Of a stretch of 64,000 nt of DNA, positions 36,880 through 44,690 are shown in pieces; the first letter of the stretch is position 1; each line of letters starts with the position of its first letter. The notes beneath the pieces are model-generated. The model saw only the letters and a list, made by a program, of their open reading frames with translations. It was not told the DNA's origin and did not search any database. The stretch is from Poriferisodalis sp965226645 (GTDB taxonomy: Bacteria; Actinomycetota; Acidimicrobiia; Acidimicrobiales; Poriferisodalaceae), in contig CBDDDL010000003.1 in NCBI GenBank assembly GCA_965226645.1, forward strand, positions 372,001 through 436,000, given 5' to 3'. The position numbers and the translations under genes are program-made.

Positions 36880-38004
36880 TCAGTCGAGTTCGCCGCGGGC
36901 GAGAGCGAAGACGGCCTCGCGTTCACTGGGTTTGAGATTGCGGTCGAGGAGTCGCAGATCCGCCGCCGCTCGCACGCGGGACATGATCTCGTCCCGTCCA
37001 AATTCCTTCAGGAATGTCCGGGCGAAACGCGTTCGGAACGCATTGATCACTGCCCGGGCGGCTGCATGGTTGTCCGGCGCGCCAGTGCGCAGCCGGACGT
37101 AGGTCGAGGCGGCGTCGAAGGCACAGTCGCCTGCGGCTGCGTTGGACCAGTCGATGACCACCGGTCCGTTGTCGGTGAGCTTGACGTTGTCGGGCTGGAG
37201 GTCCAGATGCACGACCGAGTTGCCGTCACTGACTTTCACCCAGTCCGCCGGAGCCGGTATCTCGCCAAGCGCACGGTGCAGCCGGGCAAGACGCTTGGCA
37301 TGGCGAATCATCAGCCATGGTTTGGCGGCGAGCTCCTCGAGCATCGTCGGACCCGACAGACGCGCCATCACCACGGAGTGTTCGTCGGGTTGGTCGATGA
37401 CCTCAGGGGCGGGAAAGCCGTACGCACGCACGTGCTGCATCGCTTCTGCCTCATGGCTCATGTCGCGCCCGCGCAGGCTGACGCGGATCACATGCGGCCC
37501 GTAGGAACGCACTTCGGAGTCGCGCCCCATCCCGAGCAGGAGACCAGGCTCGTGGCCGGTCGGGCCCTGCTGGCGTTCGAGGATTCGTGCCCGCAACGTG
37601 CGCAGGTTTCGGCGCCAGACGCGCTCAAGCACCATCGCGGCGGGCTGCTGCCCGACGCGTGCGCCGAAGTACCAGGGCATTGTCAGATCCTCGCTCCAGG
37701 TGAAGCGTGTGCCTTCGACGATGGGCGCGAGGGTGAACCGTCCGGTTCCGCGTACGACGCCTCTATGCGCGACGCTGAGCGCGTGTGGCGGATCCCATTC
37801 GACGATCTCCATGCGATCTGTCGTCCGCAATGGTCCGACCTTGGTCACGCAGTCGTAGGTGGTGCCGACACCTTGCGTCGCGGAGGAGACGAAAGAGATC
37901 GCGCTGGCGTCGGCCATCCACTCGACGTTGCTGGCAACGTCGGCGACGTAGTCCCAGACCTCCTGGGGCGGAGCCGGGATGTCGATGGAGACCTCAATGC
38001 CCAT
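36880..38004 (-). CDS. Fusion of SRPBCC domain and aminoglycoside-phosphotransferase-like kinase
   Basis: 374 residues. Residues 1-140 are an SRPBCC (polyketide-cyclase/START-like) domain: IDIPAPPQEVWDYVADVASN, EWDPPHALSVAHRG and TRFTWSEDLTMPW. Residues about 175-374 are an APH/choline-kinase-like fold: EVIDQPDEHSVVMARLSG, the catalytic loop VVHLDLQPDNV and metal-binding VVIDWSNA. Both predicted ligands (a hydrophobic pocket and a small phosphate acceptor) are unknown. Start ATG 38004 is chosen because upstream codons are not domain-like. Read convergently with meaB. Confidence 0.85.
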   Translation of the reverse strand: MGIEVSIDIPAPPQEVWDYVADVASNVEWMADASAISFVSSATQGVGTTYDCVTKVGPLRTTDRMEIVEWDPPHALSVAHRGVVRGTGRFTLAPIVEGTRFTWSEDLTMPWYFGARVGQQPAAMVLERVWRRNLRTLRARILERQQGPTGHEPGLLLGMGRDSEVRSYGPHVIRVSLRGRDMSHEAEAMQHVRAYGFPAPEVIDQPDEHSVVMARLSGPTMLEELAAKPWLMIRHAKRLARLHRALGEIPAPADWVKVSDGNSVVHLDLQPDNVKLTDNGPVVIDWSNAAAGDCAFDAASTYVRLRTGAPDNHAAARAVINAFRTRFARTFLKEFGRDEIMSRVRAAADLRLLDRNLKPSEREAVFALARGELD

Positions 38005-38166
38005 GGTGTCGGCTGCCCTGTCGGTACTGGTCGAGACTGCTGGCGCGGCCTGGTTGGACGAGGTCCACCCGCAGGTCCGCGCAGTGCGGCGACATCGCCG
38101 CAACGCTCGGCAAGTGTGGCACCAGTCGGCGGGACTGTCACATCGACCCGCGCGCCTGGCAGTCAA

Positions 38167-39132
38167 TCAGCGCCCGTGCTGCGCACCCCGAGGCGGCTCG
38201 GCCAGCCGATCGGCCATCAACTCCGCAAGTTCGCGGTAGAGAGGCGCGGCGGGCGAGTTTCGTCGCCAGATCAGCACCAAGCGTCGACAGGGGTTGACGT
38301 CACTGAACGGACGAACAGCGATGCCTGCCCCTTCACGCGCCTCGATCGGCGCTGCACTGGAGGGCAGCAGGGTCACACCCATCGACGCTGCCACCATCTG
38401 GCAGATCGTCGCGAGGCTTGTGCCGCCGGTGTCGCCATCGGATCTCGCGCCCGCTGCACGGCAGACCTCGAGAGCCTGACCGCGAAGACAGTGTCCGTCG
38501 TCGAGGAGCAGCATCGTCTCGCCTGCGAGATCGTCCATCGTCACCGTCGCCTTCTGCGCCAGACGGTGATCGGTCGCCATCGCCAACAGGAACGGGTCCT
38601 CCAGCACAATCCGGTGCTCGAGCGCGTTGTCGGGGACGGGGAGAGCCAGCAAGCCCAGATCGACGTTGGCTGACAACAGCGCTGCGATCAGCTCGTTTGT
38701 CCGGATTTCGTCCAAAAGGGTCTGGACCTCTGGGTGGCGATCGCGCACTGCGGGCAGCACTCGCGCAAGCAGGTAGGGAGCGACCGTCGGGATCGCCGCG
38801 AATCGCAACGGGCCGATGAGGTCGGTAGCCGTACTGCGTCCCCATTCCATCAACTCGTCTGTGCTGTGCAGAATCGTCCGGGCCCGAGCGGCGAGTTCGC
38901 GTCCCGCGGCGGTCATGACGACACCGCGCCCCACACGCTCGGTCACGGCAACGCCGAGGTGGCGTTCGAGCTGGCGGATCTGGGTGCTCAGGGTGGGTTG
39001 GGAGACGTAGCACGCTGTGGCTGCCCGTCCGATGTGCCCATGGGCATCGAGCGCCGCGAGGTACTCAAGCTGGCGAATCGTCGGCCGATTGGCGGCGGGA
39101 ATCGCTGAGCGAACGCCCGACGTCGGACTCAT
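38167..39132 (-). CDS. oxyR: OxyR-type LysR regulator
   Basis: 321 residues. Residues 17-76 form the LysR winged helix (IRQLEYLAALDAHGHIGRAA, VSQPTLSTQIRQLERHLG). The effector domain carries LDDGHCLRGQALEVC, with C215 and C224 nine residues apart exactly as the peroxide-sensing pair C199/C208 of E. coli OxyR. It should activate antioxidant genes when oxidised by H2O2. No katG or ahpC lies beside it; the divergent neighbour is the cysteine desulfurase gene. On the minus strand TAGTCG lies 6 bases before the ATG. Confidence 0.92.
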   Translation of the reverse strand: MSPTSGVRSAIPAANRPTIRQLEYLAALDAHGHIGRAATACYVSQPTLSTQIRQLERHLGVAVTERVGRGVVMTAAGRELAARARTILHSTDELMEWGRSTATDLIGPLRFAAIPTVAPYLLARVLPAVRDRHPEVQTLLDEIRTNELIAALLSANVDLGLLALPVPDNALEHRIVLEDPFLLAMATDHRLAQKATVTMDDLAGETMLLLDDGHCLRGQALEVCRAAGARSDGDTGGTSLATICQMVAASMGVTLLPSSAAPIEAREGAGIAVRPFSDVNPCRRLVLIWRRNSPAAPLYRELAELMADRLAEPPRGAQHGR

Positions 39133-39466
39133 CGACGCCGACTAGCCAGAGAGCGACCGAAACTGCCGGCACCCGGCTGCTCGATCATCGCTCGGATTCG
39201 GCGTTGTGACAGCTCGGATTGTCGGTGACGGGGGCCCCCGACTCGGTGGTGGGCTGATGTCTCATGGAACTGCTTCTCGCTGACTGTCGTCGGTGTCGGT
39301 CCCCGATGTCATTGTCCCGCGGCGAAAGGCCACCGTGACCGCGCAACGGGCAGGAAACAATCTGTTTGTTGCGGTGTTGTCCATAGGCCGGGACTATGAA
39401 ATGAATGCGAGCCGCTCGGTTGATCGGTCGGCGGGAGCGGCGATGTCGTGGCCGTAACCTCGCGGC
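39133..39466. other. Intergenic region between oxyR and iscS
   Basis: 334 bp without a convincing gene. It holds a perfect 12-bp palindrome CGGGGGCCCCCG (39229-39240), an AT-richer stretch around 39355-39410, and the divergent promoters of oxyR and iscS. A 26-codon minus-strand open frame (ATG at 39265) has no supporting signal. Confidence 0.6.
39455..39460 (+). promoter_or_regulatory. -10 hexamer TAACCT for leaderless iscS
   Basis: TAACCT ends 6 bases before the iscS GTG; no Shine-Dalgarno. Confidence 0.5.
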
Positions 39467-40624
39467 GTGTCTTCTCCCAGCACAGCTGCGCAGCAGCGCC
39501 TGGCGTATCTGGACTGCGCCGCGTCGACACCGATGCGACCGTGCGCGGTTGATGCCATGACGCCCTATCTCGAAATGCAGTTCGCGAACCCGTCGGGCGC
39601 TCACCGCATGGCTCGAGCGTCACGTACGGCGATTGACGATGCACGTGAGATCGCTGCGAGCGCGGTCGGGTTCGATCCTCACGGCATCGTGTTCACGAGC
39701 GGTGGCACTGAAGCCGACAATCTGGCAGTCCGGGGCGTTGCCGAAGCGACCGGCACCACGGCGCTCTGCCCAGCAACTGAGCACCACGCAGTCCTTCATC
39801 CCGTCGAGGCTGTGGGAGGGCGCACCGTTCGCGTCCACACCGACGGCCAGGTGGATCTGGACCATCTGAGAGCCCAGCTTGGGCCTGCCGCAGGGCCAAC
39901 GGTCGGGCTCGTCTCGGTGATGCTGGTCAACAACGAATCGGGCGTTATCGCGGACCTTGACGCCGTGGCCGAAGTAGTGCACGCCACCGCGCCCGGTGCG
40001 CTGCTGCACACCGATGCTGTGCAAGGAGTCAACTGGACCGATGTGCCCGAAGCAGTCCGGTCCGCGGACCTGCTGTCGCTGAGCGCGCACAAGTTCGGAG
40101 GCCCCAAGGGAGTCGGGCTGCTGGCCCTGCGGCCTGGCGTGTCCGTTGCCGCGCAAGTCCTCGGTGGGGGTCAGGAGGCGGAGCGACGAAGCGGCACACA
40201 CAACACAGCGGGCATCGTCGCGCTGGGTGCCGCCCTGGCCGAGCTGTCGGCGAATCGGACGGCGGACATCAAGCGGATCAGAGCACTCCGAGACCGCCTC
40301 GCGGATGGGCTCACCACAGTGATCGACCGATGCGTCGAGACGGTGCCCAGCACGCAACGTGCTGCTGGCATCTGCCAGCTGCTCATCAGCGGCATCGAGA
40401 CCGAGGCGCTGCTGGTGCTGCTCGACCGGTGCGACGTCATGGCGTCCGCGGCCGCCTCGTGTGCATCAGGCGCCATGGAACCCAGTCATGTGCTGGCGGC
40501 AATGGGCGTTGAACGCACTGCCGCCGCGGGCTCGTTGCGACTGTCGCTGGGCTGGTGCACGCAGGCGTGGGAGATCGACCGGGCCATCGAGGCGATTCCG
40601 CCCTGCGTGGAGCAACTGCGGTGA
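39467..40624 (+). CDS. iscS: Cysteine desulfurase, IscS/NifS type
   Basis: 385 residues. PLP enzyme that takes sulfur from cysteine as a persulfide. YLDCAASTPMRP at the N-terminus, GGTEADNLAVRG, the ATEHHAVLHP histidine, the PLP lysine in LSAHKFGGPKGVGLL and the active cysteine in SCASGAMEPSHVL are all seen. It overlaps mnmA by 4 bp, so it most likely supplies sulfur for tRNA 2-thiouridine synthesis, and perhaps Fe-S clusters as well. Confidence 0.94.
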   Translation: MSSPSTAAQQRLAYLDCAASTPMRPCAVDAMTPYLEMQFANPSGAHRMARASRTAIDDAREIAASAVGFDPHGIVFTSGGTEADNLAVRGVAEATGTTALCPATEHHAVLHPVEAVGGRTVRVHTDGQVDLDHLRAQLGPAAGPTVGLVSVMLVNNESGVIADLDAVAEVVHATAPGALLHTDAVQGVNWTDVPEAVRSADLLSLSAHKFGGPKGVGLLALRPGVSVAAQVLGGGQEAERRSGTHNTAGIVALGAALAELSANRTADIKRIRALRDRLADGLTTVIDRCVETVPSTQRAAGICQLLISGIETEALLVLLDRCDVMASAAASCASGAMEPSHVLAAMGVERTAAAGSLRLSLGWCTQAWEIDRAIEAIPPCVEQLR

Positions 40625-41661
40625 GCCGAGTCCTTGTCGCGATGTCCGGGGGTGTGGACAGCTCGGTCGCAGCCGCACTGTGCCAGCGTGAAGGCCACGA
40701 GGTGGTGGGCGTCACCCTCAAGCTGTGGGGCGGGCCGCAGGATCAGGGCTGCTGCGCCGTTTCCGATGTCGACGACGCGCGTCGCGTGTGCCAGCAGCTG
40801 GGCATCGACCACTTCGTGTTCAATTACGCCGCCGAATTTGAACGCGATGTCGTCGAGCCCTACGTGGACGCTCACCGGCGCGGCGTAACGCCCAACCCGT
40901 GCATTGCCTGCAATCGGCATGTGAAGTTCGATGTCCTGCTGGATCGCACCCGGCGTCTGGGATTCGAGTGTCTCGTCACCGGTCACCACGTCCGCGTCGT
41001 CGAGCGGGATGGCAGCCGACGGCTGCGGCGAGGTGCCGATGACGCCAAGGACCAGTCCTACGTGCTGTACATGCTGTCGAGCGCTGATCTGGCTGACCTG
41101 TGGTTCCCGGTCGGTGACTACCGCAAGGATGAGCTGCGAGTGCTCGCAGCCCAGCTGGGCTTGCGGACCGCAAACAAGCCCGACAGCCAGGACGTGTGCT
41201 TCATCACTGCGGCGTCGGGACGATCCAGGTTCCTGGCCGAACGCATGGAACTGCACCCCGCAGATCTGGTCGACACCGCGGGGCAGCGTGTCGGCACCGC
41301 ACCCGCCGTCGAACTCGTGACGGTGGGGCAGCGCAAGGGTCTGGATCTCGGCGGTGCAGCGGGTCGGCGATATGCCATCGACGTGGACGTAGCGGACCGT
41401 CGTGTCACAGTCGGCACAGCGGATGAGCTCACGGTGGCGGGGGTAACGCTTGTCGACCATCGTTGGGTGACGGCTCCCCATACCGGTGCCGTTGAGGCGC
41501 AAACCAGCGCGCACGGGCAGGCGCTGCCCGCCCGCCTCGATGCTGCGGGCCAGCTTCACTGGGCGACGCCTCAACGTCGCGTGGCCGCTGGCCAGGCTGT
41601 CGTCTTCTACGCAGACGATGAGGTCGTGGGCGGCGCGACTGCTGCCCGTCAGCCCGCATGA
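40621..41661 (+). CDS. mnmA: tRNA-specific 2-thiouridylase
   Basis: 346 residues from GTG 40621 (MSRVLVAMSGGVDSSVAAAL). Thiolates U34 of tRNAs for Lys, Glu and Gln using ATP and persulfide sulfur. The PP-loop SGGVDSS, the catalytic cysteine in NPCIACNRHVKF and the second in KPDSQDVCFI are present. Start overlaps the desulfurase stop, implying coupled expression of donor and acceptor enzymes. Confidence 0.95.
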   Translation: MSRVLVAMSGGVDSSVAAALCQREGHEVVGVTLKLWGGPQDQGCCAVSDVDDARRVCQQLGIDHFVFNYAAEFERDVVEPYVDAHRRGVTPNPCIACNRHVKFDVLLDRTRRLGFECLVTGHHVRVVERDGSRRLRRGADDAKDQSYVLYMLSSADLADLWFPVGDYRKDELRVLAAQLGLRTANKPDSQDVCFITAASGRSRFLAERMELHPADLVDTAGQRVGTAPAVELVTVGQRKGLDLGGAAGRRYAIDVDVADRRVTVGTADELTVAGVTLVDHRWVTAPHTGAVEAQTSAHGQALPARLDAAGQLHWATPQRRVAAGQAVVFYADDEVVGGATAARQPA

Positions 41662-41683
41662 GCCAACCCGCATGAGCCAACCC
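41656..41683 (+). repeat. 14-bp tandem duplication at the mnmA stop
   Basis: GCATGAGCCAACCC occurs twice without a gap. The first copy holds the mnmA stop overlapped by an ATG (ATGA), the second holds the start of the next gene. With one copy the two genes would overlap by ATGA; with two, the first ATG leads only to a five-codon frame. Confidence 0.9.
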
Positions 41684-42118
41684 GGAGACGAAGCGCCCAT
41701 CCCGTGGGCGCTGCGCAAGGGCGTCTCCACAGCAATCACACTTGGCGTCCTCGCCGCCGTAGCCGGTGTCGTGCTCGCGGTGTGGCTGAGTCGTGGCGGC
41801 GAGGCCTCGCCGTCCTATCCCAGCGGCCTGCAGGAAGTGGTCCCTGTGCCAGGCGCCCGAGTACCGCGCCAAAGCCCCATCGGCGCCCGGCTCGACGCCG
41901 GTTGGAAGCCGACACTCGTCATCGGCGGGACCACGATTCCCGTCAACCAGCTCGATGCTGGCACGACGCAGCTTGGCGAGTACTTCTTCGCCCCAGGACC
42001 GGGCAAGGCGATCGAGGAGCTGCGCAGCGGTTTGACGTGTGCCCGCGTCACCGCAACGCCGATCGTCGATGTCGAAGCAGCTGACTTCAGCTTCGAGTGG
42101 TGCTTCAACACGTTCTGA
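41672..42118 (+). CDS. Membrane-anchored small protein, unknown
   Basis: 148 residues. A cytoplasmic N-terminus precedes one transmembrane helix (AITLGVLAAVAGVVLAVWLS). An extracytoplasmic part follows (TLVIGGTTIPVNQLDAGTT, EYFFAPGPGKAIEELRSG) with two cysteines that may form a disulfide (TCARV and the terminal EWCFNTF). No family recognised. The next 281 bp (42119-42408) show no gene. Confidence 0.65.
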   Translation: MSQPGDEAPIPWALRKGVSTAITLGVLAAVAGVVLAVWLSRGGEASPSYPSGLQEVVPVPGARVPRQSPIGARLDAGWKPTLVIGGTTIPVNQLDAGTTQLGEYFFAPGPGKAIEELRSGLTCARVTATPIVDVEAADFSFEWCFNTF

Positions 42119-42408
42119 CCGGTTGACGGGCGGAACGCCAGAGCGCACGTCTCGTAGTTCCCCACAGGCAGCGCCTCGCACAAGCGCTGCCTTCCGTGGA
42201 CTGCGTCCGCGACAGTCTCGCTTGGAATTGCGATGCCTGGCTCGGCATTCTGCGCTGGCTCGACTTTCAGCACACGATCGCCCGCAATGGGCGGTATCGG
42301 TCGACGGAACGTTGCGCAGAAACTCGCCTACATCAGCCCAGAGTCGAGAGGCCTTGATCGCAGCTAAAGTCGATCGATCTGAAGAGTCATCAAGGGAATG
42401 TGAACACA

Positions 42409-43152
42409 ATGAGTCATCCAACTTGGTCTGCCCAGTTTGACAGATCTTTCGTATCGATCGACTTCGAGACGGCAACGAGTGCGCCGTATTCAGCATGTGC
42501 CGTCGCAGCAGTCGTGTTCGAGAACGGCGCGATCGTTGAACGGCATCGTTCGTTGATTCAGCCACCTCGCAACGAATATGACCCCTTCAATATCTCCATC
42601 CACGGAATTACGCCGAGCGATACGAAGTCAGCCGCAACCTTTCCCGAAGTTTGGCGAGACTTGGAGGCTCTGACGCAGGGCTCGCTCGTCCTTGCGCATA
42701 ATACTTCCTTCGATATGTCCGTCCTGCGACGGAGTTCCGAGTTCTACGATTATTCGCCAGACGCTTTCGCATTCGCGTGCACCTATCGCCTCTTCAAGTC
42801 ACACAGGCCAGATCTGGGCGAATGGAAACTGAATGTGTTGGCAAGCCAGTTCGACATTGCGCTAGAACATCACGATCCAGTGTCAGACGCTGAAGCAGCG
42901 GGCAAGTTGTGGCTTTTGTTGTCGCAGGTTTCACGCATGGGTCACAAGGAGATGTTGGAGCGGCACGGCTACCGATTGGGGTTCTTCCACATCCTCGAGT
43001 ATCTACCGTTCTCAAATGCGAAGTCATCACGGTCAAGGCCGTCTGAGCATCATCGGCACGTCGCAGCCTCTGGGGTCGATCCAGACAGCCGGTTATCCGG
43101 CAAGAGAATTGCGGTGACGGGAACTCTCGCATCCATGCCTCGACAAGAGGTG
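42409..43152 (+). pseudogene. Exonuclease-BRCT gene, 5' part, interrupted by IS30 element
   Basis: 248 codons up to the insertion point. DEDDh 3'-5' exonuclease of the DNA polymerase III epsilon type: SIDFETATSA (acid pair), LVLAHNTSFDMSVLRR, and HHDPVSDAEAAGKL with the catalytic His-Asp. After a linker a BRCT domain begins (SRLSGKRIAVTGTLASMPRQEV) and is cut. ATG 42409 has AAGGGA 11 bases upstream; an in-frame GTG at 42400 lies too close to it. Base composition is clearly less GC-rich than the neighbours, a sign of transfer. Joined to its 3' part the protein would be 319 residues. Confidence 0.88.
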
Positions 43153-44216
43153 GCAAGCTCTACCGGTGGTTGCAAGTGAGTTGAGTGTAGATGTCGTGTG
43201 CTGATGTCCAGTGGTGGAGTCGGCGGGGCATGTGGTTGAGGTTGTCCTCGATGACCGAGAGCCGCAGCTGCCCGATGTCGAGGCTGGTGCCTTTGGGAAG
43301 CCATCGGCGCAGCAGCGCGTTGGTGTGCTCGTTGGTGGGTCGCTGCCACGGCGAGCGCGGCTCGCAGAAGAACACCTCGATGCCGAGCGCGGCTTCGACG
43401 TCGGCCCAGCGGGCCATTTCGCGGCCTTGGTCCCAGGTGAGGGTGCGCACGAGCGCTGCGGGCTGGCGGCCCAGCGCCGCGGTGACCGCGGCGGCGACGG
43501 CCGGCGCGCCGTAGCCGTCGGGCAGCGCTGCGGTGACCGTGTAGCGGCTGGTGCGCTCGGCGAGGGTGACCGCGGCGGTGAGGTTCGCTTTGCCGACGAT
43601 GAGGTCGCGGTCCCAGTGGCCGGGCTCCATGCGGTCCTCGACGTCGTCGGGCCGGTCGGCTATCGGCCGGTATTCCCCCAGCGGGCTGGGCTTTTGGGCC
43701 TGCGCGACGCTGCGCGGCCGACGGCGCCGGCAGCGCCGCGGCAGCTTCGCCCAGGTGCCGGCGGGCAGGCCGCTGCGCGCGTCGTTCGCGTAGCACGCCC
43801 GATAGATCGTCTCCGCGCACACGCTCATGCCCGCCTCGCGCAGGTCCGCCGCGGTCGCGTGCGGGGACCACCTCAGCTTCAGACGCTCATCGACCGCGGC
43901 GGCCAGCACCCGATCGGCCGCCAGCTTGGGCGTTCGCTCTCGTCGCGCCCTCGCGCACGCCGACGCGTGCGCCCAGCGAGCGTCATAGCCCGCCCGCCCG
44001 GCGCAGCGGGCCAGCTCGCGATGCACCGTGGACCGATCACGGCCCAGCCGCTGCGCTGCCTCCGCGACGCTGCGGCCCGCCCCGAGCGACGACTCGATGA
44101 ACACCCGCTCATCCAAACTCAGCCTCGCTGCCATACTGGACACCTCCATCGGTCGGCTGCATGTGTTGGCAACGGTCATCATGACCGTTCACTTGCAACC
44201 ACCGATGGAGTTCGCC
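43153..44216 (-). mobile_element. IS30-family insertion sequence, about 1064 bp
   Basis: Bounded by imperfect terminal inverted repeats of about 27 bp, whose inner 15 bp are identical (GGTGGTTGCAAGTGA at 43165-43179 and its complement at 44189-44203). GGTG flanks both sides (43149-43152 and 44217-44220) as the target duplication; removing element plus one copy restores the host reading frame exactly. The single ORF is an intact transposase, so the insertion may be recent. Confidence 0.9.
43160..44134 (-). CDS. IS30-family transposase
   Basis: 324 residues. The N-terminal helix-turn-helix is SVAEAAQRLGRDRSTVHREL. The DDE catalytic core has aspartate in EPGHWDRDLIVGKAN, aspartate in VRTLTWDQGREMARW, and glutamate in PWQRPTNEHTNALLRRWLPK. 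ATG 44134 is chosen because GGAGGTG lies about 6 bases upstream; the frame is open 16 codons further. Its stop lies 8 bp inside the left end. Confidence 0.92.
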   Translation of the reverse strand: MAARLSLDERVFIESSLGAGRSVAEAAQRLGRDRSTVHRELARCAGRAGYDARWAHASACARARRERTPKLAADRVLAAAVDERLKLRWSPHATAADLREAGMSVCAETIYRACYANDARSGLPAGTWAKLPRRCRRRRPRSVAQAQKPSPLGEYRPIADRPDDVEDRMEPGHWDRDLIVGKANLTAAVTLAERTSRYTVTAALPDGYGAPAVAAAVTAALGRQPAALVRTLTWDQGREMARWADVEAALGIEVFFCEPRSPWQRPTNEHTNALLRRWLPKGTSLDIGQLRLSVIEDNLNHMPRRLHHWTSAHDIYTQLTCNHR

Positions 44217-44436
44217 GGTGTTTGACGCGATTCTCGATGCCGGTGGCACACCGACGACAAGTGTCAGCGGCAAGACCGATTACTTGGTCGTTGGTTCAAT
44301 CAATCTGGCGATCGTTGGCCCGTCCCGCATGAGCACGAAACACAGGAAGGCTCACGAACTACAGCAAGGTGGGTATCCGATTCAAATCATCGATGAAGAT
44401 GGGTTGCATTGTCTTCTCGCCAATGAACCCGTGTAG
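44217..44436 (+). pseudogene. Exonuclease-BRCT gene, 3' part
   Basis: From the GTG at 44218 (the restored codon) it reads VFDAILDAGGTPTTSVSGKT then DYLVVGSI and a terminal IIDEDGLHCLLANEP. This is the second half of the BRCT domain started before 43152, of the kind found at the end of NAD-dependent ligases. On its own it has no ribosome site and no function. Confidence 0.88.
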
Positions 44437-44643
44437 CCAGGGTGGTTCCAAGTAATCAGGCGCTTCGTGTTCGAGGGTAGAGGTGCTCGCTGTGGTCGGG
44501 TCGCTCTTGCAGTGTTGGGTGCTAGTTGCTGCCGTTGTGCTCGCTCGTAGCTCACACGTGGGCGTATTGCTGGCCTGAGCGCTGGTGAACCTGTCACGTA
44601 CGGGGCTTGCGGCGGCGATCGCCGGATATTCCCGGAAATTGGT

Positions 44644-44684
44644 GCGTACGAATGTTTGCAATCGGCAGCGTACGAATGTATGCA
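44644..44684 (+). promoter_or_regulatory. Two LexA-box-like repeats
   Basis: GCGTACGAATGTTTGCA (44644-44660) and GCGTACGAATGTATGCA (44668-44684) differ at one base and are 24 bp apart. Each resembles the actinobacterial SOS box CGAAC-N4-GTTCG: copy 1 matches 8 of 10 defined bases and copy 2 matches 7. They end 6 bp before ATG 44691. Confidence 0.4.
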
Positions 44685-44690
44685 CTGTCC

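Noticed and set aside
39229..39240. CGGGGGCCCCCG palindrome as an OxyR operator
   Set aside because: OxyR sites are longer and AT-richer with ATAG-like spacing; this is probably chance in GC-rich DNA.
39185..39265. 26-codon minus-strand frame upstream of oxyR
   Set aside because: No ribosome site, no promoter and no resemblance to known small proteins.
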